From: Sulfurospirillum barnesii SES-3
GTDB lineage: Bacteria; Campylobacterota; Campylobacteria; Campylobacterales; Sulfurospirillaceae
Direction: 5' to 3'
Assembly: GCF_000265295.1 (NCBI RefSeq)
Contig: NC_018002.1
Coordinates: forward strand, 1,550,001 to 1,614,000
Length of the DNA: 64,000 bases
This document shows positions 17,584 to 25,644 of this stretch, piece after piece. The notes beneath the pieces were generated by a model. It did not search any database and had not been told where the DNA came from. It was given only the letters and a program-made list of their open reading frames with translations. A program made the position numbers and the translations under genes. Within the stretch, counting starts at the first letter, position 1. Every line of letters starts with the position of its first letter.

Positions 17584-17650
17584 TTTTTCCTGTCTCATAG
17601 CCTAATGCTAAGGTTAAAATGGCGGCAATACCTAATGGAATCAAAGGCAT
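17522..17650 (-). CDS. Small membrane/basic protein in the metal ATPase operon (42 aa)
   Basis: A 42-residue frame: hydrophobic N-terminus (MPLIPLGIAAILTLALGYE), then a strongly basic tail (KNAKRKFDKKRAKAARN). AAAGGAG lies 6 bases before the ATG, a near-ideal ribosome site, which supports it as a real gene despite its size. It overlaps the start of the SpoIIAA-like gene in another frame. A TATAAT and a Fur-like palindrome lie directly upstream, so it may be the first gene of an internal iron-responsive transcript. Confidence 0.65.
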   Translation of the reverse strand: MPLIPLGIAAILTLALGYETGKNAKRKFDKKRAKAARNSVGS

Positions 17651-17662
17651 GATAACTCCTTT

Positions 17663-17679
17663 ATGATAAAAGTTATCAT
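17663..17679 (-). promoter_or_regulatory. Fur-like operator over an internal promoter
   Basis: ATGATAAAAGTTATCAT is a perfect 7-3-7 inverted repeat. On the minus strand a TATAAT (17681-17686) ends directly before it, so a repressor bound here would cover the transcription start. It lies 13 bases upstream of the 42-residue gene, after the ATPase gene ends at 17718. Confidence 0.6.
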
Positions 17680-17717
17680 GATTATAAAACCTATCAACTA
17701 AGAGTTAGCTGAGAACG

Positions 17718-19808
17718 CTAGGTTTTAATTTTTTGCATCGAATTAAAGAGCAAACCTATGGTGGTTCCATTGTGTAAAACTGCCGTTGTTATGGGACTAA
17801 ACAGACCCATTGCCGCCCCTGCTAAAATCACACTGTTAATGCCAACGGTAGCATTAAAATTACTGTGTATTCGCTTCATGGTTTTATTGGCAAGTATTTT
17901 TGCTTCAACCACGGCTTCAATATCATCTTTAAGCAGACTAATATCAGCTGTTGCTTTGGCAATATCAGCACCTTTATACATACTAATACCCACATTGGCA
18001 TTCATCAGTGCAGGAGCATCGTTAATCCCATCACCCACAAATGCCACATTTTTCCCAGCTTTTTTAAGTGACTCAACAATACGTGCTTTATCGGTTGGTA
18101 AAAGTTTTGCGTACACCGTATCAATCCCCAATTCTTTGGTTAAAACATCCGCTTTTTCCTGCACATCCCCTGTAAGCATCACCAACTCTTTGACACCCAA
18201 TGTACGTAGTTTTTCCAGAGCACTTTTGGCATTTTCTCTCACACGATCCACCATGGCGATGGTGCCTAAAAGCTTTTTATCATACGCAATATAGAGCAAA
18301 ATTTTTCCATTTTCCATGCACGTTTTTAACTTTGTTTCATGTATTTTAAAAGACACACCCTCATCTTCTTCCAAGAAGTGTCTGCTTCCAATAATGGCTT
18401 CTTTGCCTTTAATATGTGTTTTAACACCATGCGCTACGATAAATTCAACCTCTTCATGGTGCATATGCACAAATCCACGCTCCTTAGCAGCTTTTACCAC
18501 CGCTTCTGCTACAGGATGGAAGTAATGCTCTTCCGCACTGGCTGTTAAATTTAAAATAGCATCTTCATCCCATGCTTTATCAAACGAACAAATTTCAACT
18601 ACTTCCAGTTCACCATGGGTAAGTGTTCCTGTTTTATCAAAGACAAAGGTGTCCACATTCGCCAACGCTTCTAATGCTTTTGCCCCTTTGATTAAAATGC
18701 CATCACGCCCCGCAATAGAGAGGGAATTTTTAAACGCTACAGGTGTTGCAAGTTTAAGAGCACACGAATAATCCGCTTGTAAAACAGCTGCTACACTTGC
18801 CATATCACGACGAATGGCGTAGGAGAGCCCTGCAAGACCCAATGTCACAGGAACAAGTTTATCGGCTAAACGTGTGGCTTTCAGCCCAATGGAAGATTTT
18901 TCATCCAGTGAACTTTTAATGTACTGTTTAATGCGCTGGGTTGCGGTATCGTCTCCTACATGTTCTGCCCAAACACGAATACGCCCTGATTCAACGACCG
19001 TACCAGAGATAACACGCTGTCCTCGCTCTCTTTTGACAGGCTCTGCCTCTCCTGTCATAGAGATTTGATTAATAGAAGCAGTTCCATCGACAATATGCCC
19101 ATCAATAGGCACGGTATCACCAGCACCCACAATAATAATATCGCCCACTTTAATGTCTTGGGTTAAAACACGCTTTTGCGTTATTTCACCCTCTTCTTCT
19201 ACTTCAAGCCACGCTTCTTCAACATTAGGTTTGGCTAACTCTTTAATCAAATCATCACTACGATGAACCGTCGTCTCTTCAATGTATTCACCAATTTCAA
19301 GCATAAGGTTCGTGCTATTGGCTGCAGTATAATCCGCACGTGCCAACGAGACGCCCACTGCCATTGCTTCAAGCACTTTAGAGGTTAGCCCCTCACTAAA
19401 AAGTTCATAAATACCCTTTTGCAACAAAGGAAGACTTGCAAGCGTACTTAGGGTAAGTTTGAGTTCTGGCTGAGGAATAAAAGGCTGAAATAAAAGAGCA
19501 CTTCCTGCTCGAAAAACACCTTGCATACTAGGAGCATGCGCCTCTTCGTAACAGCGCAAAAACCCATCATCACACTGCTGATACATCGATAATTCAAGAC
19601 TTTTGACAATCGGCTCAATCACATTGACATCCAAAGTTTCAAAGGAGGCAATGACCAAAGAGCCTGATTTGGCATTGAGCCGTACCTCATCAACATGAAG
19701 CTGTGCTTTTAAATCACGCACCAGCGCACACGCTTCTACACCTTTAAATTCGGAAGAATAGAAACGTAAACGCTTGGGCGTTTGATGCACTAAGCGTAAA
19801 GATTGCAT
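17718..19808 (-). CDS. P1B-type metal ATPase with SCA in place of CPC (FezB-like candidate)
   Basis: Membrane pump of the heavy-metal P-type ATPase family, 696 residues. The A-domain TGEAEPV, phosphorylation site DKTGTLTHG (D about 391), and hinge GDGINDAPALMNANVGI are intact. The metal-site helix reads SCALKLATP (C about 349) instead of CPC. As I recall, SCA marks the poorly studied P1B-6 group, which includes FezB of ferrosomes. The N-terminus has no C-x2-C domain but carries HQTPKRLRFYSS, a K-R-L-R version of the R-x-L-R signature described for ferrosome proteins. Two glycine-zipper proteins and a ferritin-like protein precede it in the operon. Iron is the most likely metal by context. Confidence 0.85.
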   Translation of the reverse strand: MQSLRLVHQTPKRLRFYSSEFKGVEACALVRDLKAQLHVDEVRLNAKSGSLVIASFETLDVNVIEPIVKSLELSMYQQCDDGFLRCYEEAHAPSMQGVFRAGSALLFQPFIPQPELKLTLSTLASLPLLQKGIYELFSEGLTSKVLEAMAVGVSLARADYTAANSTNLMLEIGEYIEETTVHRSDDLIKELAKPNVEEAWLEVEEEGEITQKRVLTQDIKVGDIIIVGAGDTVPIDGHIVDGTASINQISMTGEAEPVKRERGQRVISGTVVESGRIRVWAEHVGDDTATQRIKQYIKSSLDEKSSIGLKATRLADKLVPVTLGLAGLSYAIRRDMASVAAVLQADYSCALKLATPVAFKNSLSIAGRDGILIKGAKALEALANVDTFVFDKTGTLTHGELEVVEICSFDKAWDEDAILNLTASAEEHYFHPVAEAVVKAAKERGFVHMHHEEVEFIVAHGVKTHIKGKEAIIGSRHFLEEDEGVSFKIHETKLKTCMENGKILLYIAYDKKLLGTIAMVDRVRENAKSALEKLRTLGVKELVMLTGDVQEKADVLTKELGIDTVYAKLLPTDKARIVESLKKAGKNVAFVGDGINDAPALMNANVGISMYKGADIAKATADISLLKDDIEAVVEAKILANKTMKRIHSNFNATVGINSVILAGAAMGLFSPITTAVLHNGTTIGLLFNSMQKIKT

Positions 19809-19813
19809 TGAGA

Positions 19814-20092
19814 TTATGACTCACCTGCGGCAAGTTCCGCCTGAGCATCTTCGTAGCGCTCTTTAATCTCTTCAATACCCGCTTGAAAAGCTTGTGTACC
19901 TTTTGCAACCGTTTTAAAAAGTGCTTTTTGTGCTTTTTCATTGGTGAGAAGATACGCACCCAAAGCGCCTACAACTGCACCTATTACAAAATGTTTCGTA
20001 TCAAATGTACCCAACAGAGAATTGACAGAACTAGGCACTGCTGTATTCTCTTTGGCGATATAAGGGTTATTTGCAAGTGATGGTAATTCCAT
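19814..20092 (-). CDS. Small glycine-zipper membrane protein (YtxH-like)
   Basis: A 92-residue protein with one glycine/alanine-rich membrane segment (FVIGAVVGALGAYLLTNEKAQKAL), followed by an amphipathic helix (KGTQAFQAGIEEIKERYEDAQAELAAG). The glycine-zipper-then-charged-helix layout resembles YtxH/GvpP-like proteins and magnetosome-type small membrane proteins, but no family can be assigned surely. AAGGAG precedes the ATG. It sits 5 bases before the SCA-type ATPase and probably acts with it, for example in shaping or coating a membrane compartment. Confidence 0.72.
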   Translation of the reverse strand: MELPSLANNPYIAKENTAVPSSVNSLLGTFDTKHFVIGAVVGALGAYLLTNEKAQKALFKTVAKGTQAFQAGIEEIKERYEDAQAELAAGES

Positions 20093-20097
20093 AATGA

Positions 20098-20445
20098 TTA
20101 TTCTCCTTCTTCTTTCACATCAAGTACATCTTCTGTTTTACATGTAAGCGTTTTCTCATACACTTTTTCCACACCATAAACACCCATTGCACCCAAAGAG
20201 ACGGCTGTGAGTACCCCTAAAATGTTATTGTTTCCTACATAATTAGCAGCTGCAATCGCACTGGCTGTCACAATACCACCTTGAACGGTAAGCTTAAGAC
20301 TGTTTTTAATGGCAGTCTCTTTGTCAATTTTTTCTTGTTTGTACTGATTATAATTTAAAGCACTTGCAACCATTCCAGAAGCTAAGGCGCCACTGATGGC
20401 ATTTCCTACCACGTTTCTAGGTTCCCCTGTATTAATAATCGCCAT
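20098..20445 (-). CDS. Small hydrophobic membrane protein in the metal ATPase operon
   Basis: A 115-residue protein with several alanine/glycine-rich hydrophobic stretches (VVGNAISGALASGMVASALN; GGIVTASAIAAANYVG; LGVLTAVSLGAMGVYGVEKVY) and an acidic tail. The start ATG overlaps the upstream stop (TAATG). I recognise no family. Its glycine-zipper character and place between two other such proteins suggest a compartment or membrane-organising role. A TTACATGTAA copy at 20138 encodes LTCK near the C-terminus. Confidence 0.7.
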   Translation of the reverse strand: MAIINTGEPRNVVGNAISGALASGMVASALNYNQYKQEKIDKETAIKNSLKLTVQGGIVTASAIAAANYVGNNNILGVLTAVSLGAMGVYGVEKVYEKTLTCKTEDVLDVKEEGE

Positions 20446-20648
20446 TACGCACCCTCTTTCGTTTCAATGTCTGAACTTTTTTTAGATTTAATCGACTCTA
20501 GTGTGCCATCAACGCCTTTTTTAACATCACACGCTAACTCTTTGGCTTTATTGACACCACTTTTAATACCTGCTTGAATCTCTTTACGATTGCCTAAAGC
20601 ATACACCACTGCAGCACCCGCTGCGATTCCTGCGATAAATGGTAACAT
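20445..20648 (-). CDS. Small YtxH-like glycine-zipper protein
   Basis: A 67-residue protein with an N-terminal membrane segment (MLPFIAGIAAGAAVVYALG), then a charged helix (GIKSGVNKAKELACDVKKGVDG). This is the same design as the gene at 19814 and the C-terminus of the ferritin-like protein at 20652. AAAAGGAG precedes the ATG. Function unknown; probably part of the same membrane assembly. Confidence 0.7.
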   Translation of the reverse strand: MLPFIAGIAAGAAVVYALGNRKEIQAGIKSGVNKAKELACDVKKGVDGTLESIKSKKSSDIETKEGA

Positions 20649-20651
20649 GAC

Positions 20652-21371
20652 TTACTCCTTTTCTTCGGTTTGTTCTTCGTTTTTCTGACTCATAGAGCCT
20701 ACAACACCTGCACCAATGGCCCCTAGAAGTGCTCCTGCAATAAAGGAGAAATTTGTCCCGCTTAAAAGCTTTAACATCTCTTCTTGGCTCATCTGTCCAC
20801 TGGCAAGTTTTCCTGCCATTGCACTCCATTCACTCATCTGTTCACTCATTTTTTCCATAGAAGGCAAAGCATTCTCCATCATAGGAGTAGAAGCATTAGG
20901 AACTGCTTTAGAAGCGACACCCTCTAAATGGGCTTGAAAAACAGGCAAATGGTTATTATACGATGCTGCTTGCAACCTAAAGAAAACCTCTTGGACATCA
21001 GGATAATTTTGCGTATAGGAGAGTAAGGTATCGTACATTGCAATATTGGAAATTTCAGCCTCAACACCCATTGCATAAGCCTCTTGTAAACTTTTTGGTG
21101 CATCCATCTGACCTACCCAGCGGTTTTCAATCGGCACAATACCATGACACTCAAAAAGCTCAAGCAGTGCAGTTTGATGCCTCTTTTCTGCTTCAATAAT
21201 TGACGCAAACGGTGGCTTTGCACCAAAAGTCTCAATGACACGCATGTACGCTTCATACGCACGGTATTCATCATCCAAAGCCGTTTTTAACGCTTGATGA
21301 AGAATAGGCTCAGGTGCACGTGGGTCAACACCCAATGGCGCTAATGTCTCTTTGTGTTCAATCTCTTCCAT
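20652..21371 (-). CDS. Membrane-anchored ferritin-like diiron protein
   Basis: A 239-residue protein. The N-terminal 165 residues form a ferritin-like four-helix bundle with candidate iron ligands in DDEYRAYEAYMRVIE, IIEAEKRHQTALLELF (E-x2-H type), MGVEAEISNIAMYDTLL and ASYNNHLPVFQAHL; it resembles DUF2202 proteins. The C-terminus adds a methionine-rich linker and a glycine-zipper membrane anchor (FIAGALLGAIGAGVVGSM), an unusual fusion that would fix the bundle on a membrane. It probably oxidises or binds iron moved by the neighbouring ATPases. AAAGGAG precedes the ATG by about 11 bases. Confidence 0.78.
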   Translation of the reverse strand: MEEIEHKETLAPLGVDPRAPEPILHQALKTALDDEYRAYEAYMRVIETFGAKPPFASIIEAEKRHQTALLELFECHGIVPIENRWVGQMDAPKSLQEAYAMGVEAEISNIAMYDTLLSYTQNYPDVQEVFFRLQAASYNNHLPVFQAHLEGVASKAVPNASTPMMENALPSMEKMSEQMSEWSAMAGKLASGQMSQEEMLKLLSGTNFSFIAGALLGAIGAGVVGSMSQKNEEQTEEKE

Positions 21372-21372
21372 C

Positions 21373-21690
21373 TTAGATAAACTCCTTTGAAAGCCGTGTA
21401 ATCATACTTACCAATTCTTCTAAATTTTCACCATGCACCAAATCTTTCCATAAGTGATCGGGAAAAATATGCGCATCGTACTCAATCGTTAAAGAACCAA
21501 CAATTTTATTGATTTTAATACTTTTAATACCCTCAATTTTTTGGGGCAAAGCCTCAATGTCTTGTAATGAAACACTCTCGCCATGGCATTTAATTTTGGG
21601 ATTCACCCGCAAACGAATGCGCCCTTTAATGTGGTGAATGATTGAAAAATAACGCCCTAATTCTACTAATTTTTCTGCCGTAATATCCAT
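21373..21690 (-). CDS. HMA-like small protein with R-x-[LIV]-R signature
   Basis: A 105-residue protein with a domain like the heavy-metal-associated HMA_2 type: HHIKGRIRLRVNPKIK, then a ferredoxin-like beta-alpha-beta pattern (LPQKIEGIKSIKINKIVGSLTIEYD). It has no C-x2-C metal site. The G-R-I-R-L-R motif matches those of the two ATPases at either end of the operon, and small R-x-L-R proteins are reported in ferrosome clusters. ATG at 21690 with AAGGAA is chosen; earlier in-frame starts lack a ribosome site. Confidence 0.75.
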   Translation of the reverse strand: MDITAEKLVELGRYFSIIHHIKGRIRLRVNPKIKCHGESVSLQDIEALPQKIEGIKSIKINKIVGSLTIEYDAHIFPDHLWKDLVHGENLEELVSMITRLSKEFI

Positions 21691-21753
21691 CAACGTTCCT
21701 TCTGAATATGACCATTTTAAAGGGGTACAACTAAATAACAACTTAAAAATTTT

Positions 21754-23928
21754 TTAAGAATTATTATCAACACTCCATGCGATACGAGAAGAGTTTGCCA
21801 TAATACCAACGGTATGCCCAATATGAATCGCACCTGCAGCCACAGGTGAGAGCAACCCAACCCCTGCCAATCCTACACCTACCAAATTGGTTCCTGTTCC
21901 TATCCAATAATTTTGATTAACCACCCCTAAACTTTTCGCAGAAAGATCATAGAGTTTTAAAATATCATGGGGATGACTGTTCGTAATCGCAATATTAGAA
22001 ACCTCAATGGCCGCCTCAGAACCACCACTGGCAAAGGAGATGGCAACATCCGCTTTACTCATGGCTAAGGTATCATTAATGCCATCACCCACCATGACAA
22101 CACTTTTGTAGCGCTCTTTCAGTGCTTCAATAACAGACGCTTTTTCTTCAGGCATGACATTGGCATGAATTTCATCAAAGCCATACGTCTGAGCAAAAGA
22201 GCGTGCAACGACCTCTTCATCACCGCTTAAAAGCACCAAATGTTTCACCCCTCGTTTACGAAGCCCTTGAAGCATTGCAAGGGTTCCCTCTCGTACTTCA
22301 TGCTCTAAACTCAAAAATCCTAAGGCTTTTTGATTGAGGGCAACATACACAACACTTTTTCCCTCTTGTAAGCTCTTTTTGCTTTTGCGTTTAAACGAAG
22401 CGATATCAATGGCATTTTGCTCCATCCACTTTGCATTTCCGACTAAAATTTCACCTGCTTTATCGTGGAGTAAAACGCCCAGACCTGCGTAAATTTCACT
22501 GGGATTTTCTTCTTTACATGTAAAGCCAATTAAATGAGCCGCTTTGGTAATCGCAATGCCGATTGGATGGCTGTTGTGATGCTCTGCTAAGGCAGCATAA
22601 TAGAGCAATGATTCGTACGAAACATCAGGGGCACACACACTACCAATTACATGTGGCACTCCTGTGGTAAGCGTTCCTGTTTTATCAAAACAAAAGACAT
22701 CGCTTTGAGAGACGGCTTCTAGGTAAGCCCCTCCTTTGATTAAAATGCCCTCTTTTGCCCCTCGTGCAATACCTGCACTAATGGCAGTACTGGCAGCTAA
22801 AATGGTCGCACACGGACATGACATCACAATCATCACAGAAAATGCCCGAAGCCATGAACCTGTTAGCAAAAAGGTTCCTGCGGTTAAAAGCGTTCCTAAT
22901 TTTAAAAGTTTAGCAGCCAATTTATCCGCACTCACTTCACTGGGCGATTTTTGCGCCAATGAAGACTCAACACTGGCAATCATCCGTGCCAAATAGGTCT
23001 TCTCACCTGTCGCACTTACCCGAATGTAAATACGCCCTCGTTGTACCAGTGTATTGGCATACACGCTATCTCCAAGCACACGCAATGCAGGCTCACTTCG
23101 ACCGTTAATCGCCGCCTCATCAATCTCAGCACTTCCCTCGCTAATAATCCCATCCACCGCAATTTTTTCACCACTACGTGCTACAACAATATCGCCCTCT
23201 TTAATCTCAGAAACATCCACTTCAAGTTCCACTTCATCCACGACAACATACGCTTTTTTAACCCCTAATGCCATCAATTCATGAATCTGCTTTTTGGAGC
23301 GTTCAGCGGTGTATTCTTCCAGTAACATACCGCCTCGTAAAATGTAAATAATCTCAAATGCGGCTGTGACTTCACCCCCTAAAATGGCACCCAAAAGAGC
23401 CACCGCCATAAAACTGTGCAAACTAAAGCGTCTGGCTTTGACATCTTCTATGGCTTCTTGAAACAAAGGAAGCGCTGCCACAAAGGCAACAATCGCTGTT
23501 ACTGCAGGTAAAAAACTCAAAGCAACAGACGTTGCAAAAAAAGTCTCTACAACAAATAAGCCAAGAGCATACACGGAGAGAAGTGCAAAGCCAACCATTT
23601 TAGAGCGCCATGAAACGGGTGTTTTCGCATCCAAAGACTTCACATGACAGCTGCTACACGCATCGCAATAAAGCGCTGCACTGGCTGAAAGTTCTGGTGT
23701 TTTTATCCTTACATGTAAAGACGTTTGAAGCGCCTCAAGAATGCTCTCAAGAGAGCTCTTTAAAGGATCAAACCTAAGAATCAACGAAGCACACGCACGG
23801 TTAAGCCTTTGCTCAAAGACTAGAGGCGATAAAAGCGTCTCTAAACTGTGTGTTGAAACCGTTTTGAAGGCTTCACATTTTAAACGCACACGCCCTGATA
23901 CAAAGCTTTTAATACTTATTTCATTCAT
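21754..23928 (-). CDS. P1B-type metal ATPase with CPC motif
   Basis: A 724-residue metal-pumping ATPase. The N-terminus has SGRVRLKCEAFKTV (the R-x-R signature) in an HMA-like fold lacking C-x2-C. A cysteine cluster (CDACSSC, about residue 85) precedes the first helices, and CPC lies in the metal-site helix (SCPCATILAA, C371/C373). DKTGTLTTG (D about 415) and GDGINDTLAMSKADV complete the catalytic core; the usual DAPAL after the hinge reads DTLAM. CPC pumps usually carry Cu(I), Zn(II) or related ions, so this enzyme and the SCA-type pump 2 kb downstream may move different metals. The ATG overlaps the Fur-family gene by 8 bases. Confidence 0.88.
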   Translation of the reverse strand: MNEISIKSFVSGRVRLKCEAFKTVSTHSLETLLSPLVFEQRLNRACASLILRFDPLKSSLESILEALQTSLHVRIKTPELSASAALYCDACSSCHVKSLDAKTPVSWRSKMVGFALLSVYALGLFVVETFFATSVALSFLPAVTAIVAFVAALPLFQEAIEDVKARRFSLHSFMAVALLGAILGGEVTAAFEIIYILRGGMLLEEYTAERSKKQIHELMALGVKKAYVVVDEVELEVDVSEIKEGDIVVARSGEKIAVDGIISEGSAEIDEAAINGRSEPALRVLGDSVYANTLVQRGRIYIRVSATGEKTYLARMIASVESSLAQKSPSEVSADKLAAKLLKLGTLLTAGTFLLTGSWLRAFSVMIVMSCPCATILAASTAISAGIARGAKEGILIKGGAYLEAVSQSDVFCFDKTGTLTTGVPHVIGSVCAPDVSYESLLYYAALAEHHNSHPIGIAITKAAHLIGFTCKEENPSEIYAGLGVLLHDKAGEILVGNAKWMEQNAIDIASFKRKSKKSLQEGKSVVYVALNQKALGFLSLEHEVREGTLAMLQGLRKRGVKHLVLLSGDEEVVARSFAQTYGFDEIHANVMPEEKASVIEALKERYKSVVMVGDGINDTLAMSKADVAISFASGGSEAAIEVSNIAITNSHPHDILKLYDLSAKSLGVVNQNYWIGTGTNLVGVGLAGVGLLSPVAAGAIHIGHTVGIMANSSRIAWSVDNNS

Positions 23929-24409
23929 GATGACACCTTTGGCATACGCCGTATAAAATCATAGTGTGATGGATACCTAAAAAACGATGCTGTAAGAGAA
24001 TTTCATCTTGTTCTTTTTCGATATTTGGATGGTAAAATGGTGTAATACTACCACATTTTATACACACAAGATGATCCTGATGAAAACTTCGTTTTAAACG
24101 GTACTGTTTGACATTTTGAGAAGGAGTGATAACCACATGCAACAAATCAAGCTTTTCTAAAAAAGCTAAAAGCGTATAAAGGTGTGTTAAAGAGATACGT
24201 GTATGATACACCTCTTTAAGTACCTTTTGAATTTCAAAAGCACTGAGGTAGGCTGTGCTTGAAAAAAGAGCTTTAAGTAACTTCTCTTGACGATTGGAAT
24301 AACGAAGTTTTAAACGCATGGTGATTTTTTGAAAATGGCTATAAAAGGTTTCAAAGCTTGCAGAAGAGTCATGCTCTTCTGCAACCAAACAATGCACTTT
24401 ACCTGACAC
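23921..24409 (-). CDS. Fur-family metalloregulator
   Basis: DNA-binding repressor of the Fur/PerR/Zur family, about 162 residues. The winged helix is at residues 35-100 (LRYSNRQEKLLKALFSS, RISLTHLYTLLAFLEKLDLL). The dimer domain has HLVCIKCGSI and a second C-x2-C (GVCQRCHHE) for structural zinc. The start is uncertain: a GTG at 24409 is used because the helix before LRYSN is part of the fold, but an ATG exists at residue 31. It lies 9 bases after the porin stop and overlaps the CPC-ATPase start, so it probably controls this operon and itself. Confidence 0.85.
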   Translation of the reverse strand: MSGKVHCLVAEEHDSSASFETFYSHFQKITMRLKLRYSNRQEKLLKALFSSTAYLSAFEIQKVLKEVYHTRISLTHLYTLLAFLEKLDLLHVVITPSQNVKQYRLKRSFHQDHLVCIKCGSITPFYHPNIEKEQDEILLQHRFLGIHHTMILYGVCQRCHHE

Positions 24410-24418
24410 GTATTACAC

Positions 24419-25585
24419 TTAAAACGTGTACTTAACTAAGGCTTTAAGCGCATTATAGCTATCGGCTTTGGTGTCATTATCGACATTAACATAGATTAAA
24501 GAGGCTTCAAGGTTTTTAATAATTTCATACCCAACACTCACATCCAACTCTTTTTCTTTCACTGAGCTGCTAATCCCATCGTCGTATTTACTTTGCGCAT
24601 ACAAAGCACCCAGCTTCACACCCTCAATTTCATACGAAATACTTGCATAGGGTGTTTTAGCATTGGCATCAAAGACATGATTGCCCTCTTCCAATGGTGA
24701 TTGATCGCCAAAACTCTCCAAACCTGCAAGGCCATCTTTATCGGTTTTCATATACCCTAGGGCAAGGCTTACACCTGAAAACTCAAATCCTTGTTCAACT
24801 TGCATAAAAGAACCATCTTCTACCTTAACATTGACGGTTCCACCCAAACCATCATCTTCTTCGGTGGTGGCATCGCTATTGACTTTAGCATAATGAAGCA
24901 TGGTGGATGTTTTAAGCGCATCGCTTAACTCAAAATTAAGGGTTGCCTTTGCACCGTACGCTGTAAATACATTATCCCCATAATAAATGTACGGATTAAG
25001 CTCCAACATCTCTATTGGTGTATACACTGCTTCGAGCATATAAATACCATCATTGTCGTTCATTTTTGCAAATTTTTCAGAAATTTCATCAAAACCAACC
25101 ACGGATTGTTTACGTGCCCATGCCATGTTTACCACAAGGTTTTCAATAGCACTAAGTTCTGCACTCACACCCTCAATATAATCGGTCAACCAATTGAAGT
25201 CCACCTCTTGACGACCCAAAACAATGTGCCCAACGCCCTCATGTTCATACTTTATAAATGCTTCGGAGAGAACCGCATTGTCTTCAATCGCACCCTCAGC
25301 ATCGTACGCATCGTTTTTATCATCCAATTTGACACTGCCAAAAGCTTTTAAGCCTACGCTAATGCCATAAAGAGGTGCCGTTTGAAAGCCAACTTCGCCA
25401 AAACCATTGGCAAAACCATCATCTTTGGTACCACCTTTTTTATTGAAGTATTGTCCATAAGCACCTACACTTGCAGTTAACTCACCTTTGGTAAATGCCT
25501 CTTCCAAATTACTCGCATCATCCGCATACGACACACTCATACCCACTATCAGACTTAAGACGACTCTTGAAAATGCTGTTCGCAT
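24419..25585 (-). CDS. Outer-membrane porin, Campylobacterota Opr type
   Basis: A 388-residue beta-barrel. A signal peptide (SRVVLSLIVGMSVSYADD) is followed by alternating strands typical of Campylobacterota Opr/OprD-like porins (GLKAFGSVKL, HIVLGRQEVDFNWLTDYIEGV) and a terminal phenylalanine (ALVKYTF) for BAM recognition. A Fur-like box 21 bases upstream of the ATG predicts iron control. As first gene before the regulator and ATPases it may admit the substrate metal. Specificity cannot be read from sequence. Confidence 0.83.
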   Translation of the reverse strand: MRTAFSRVVLSLIVGMSVSYADDASNLEEAFTKGELTASVGAYGQYFNKKGGTKDDGFANGFGEVGFQTAPLYGISVGLKAFGSVKLDDKNDAYDAEGAIEDNAVLSEAFIKYEHEGVGHIVLGRQEVDFNWLTDYIEGVSAELSAIENLVVNMAWARKQSVVGFDEISEKFAKMNDNDGIYMLEAVYTPIEMLELNPYIYYGDNVFTAYGAKATLNFELSDALKTSTMLHYAKVNSDATTEEDDGLGGTVNVKVEDGSFMQVEQGFEFSGVSLALGYMKTDKDGLAGLESFGDQSPLEEGNHVFDANAKTPYASISYEIEGVKLGALYAQSKYDDGISSSVKEKELDVSVGYEIIKNLEASLIYVNVDNDTKADSYNALKALVKYTF

Positions 25586-25605
25586 TTACACTCCTTTTTA
25601 ATTAT

Positions 25606-25620
25606 TGATAATTATTATCG
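25606..25620 (-). promoter_or_regulatory. Fur-like box upstream of the porin-led operon
   Basis: GATAATTATTATC (25607-25619) is a perfect 6-1-6 repeat, the core of the classical Fur box GATAATNATTATC. It lies about 20 bases before the porin ATG, where it would block the promoter or early elongation of the whole 25.6-16.9 kb operon. Confidence 0.6.
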
Positions 25621-25644
25621 CATAATAGAGCAAAGGAGCTTAAG

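Noticed and set aside
17718-19808. The SCA-type ATPase as a degenerate pseudogene because CPC is missing
   Set aside because: Phosphorylation site, hinge and A-domain motifs are intact, the frame is open over 696 codons, and SCA fits a known subgroup as far as I recall.
16948-25585. A magnetosome gene cluster
   Set aside because: No MamA, MamB/MamM cation transporters, MamK or MamE-like proteases are present; only the small glycine-zipper proteins are reminiscent.
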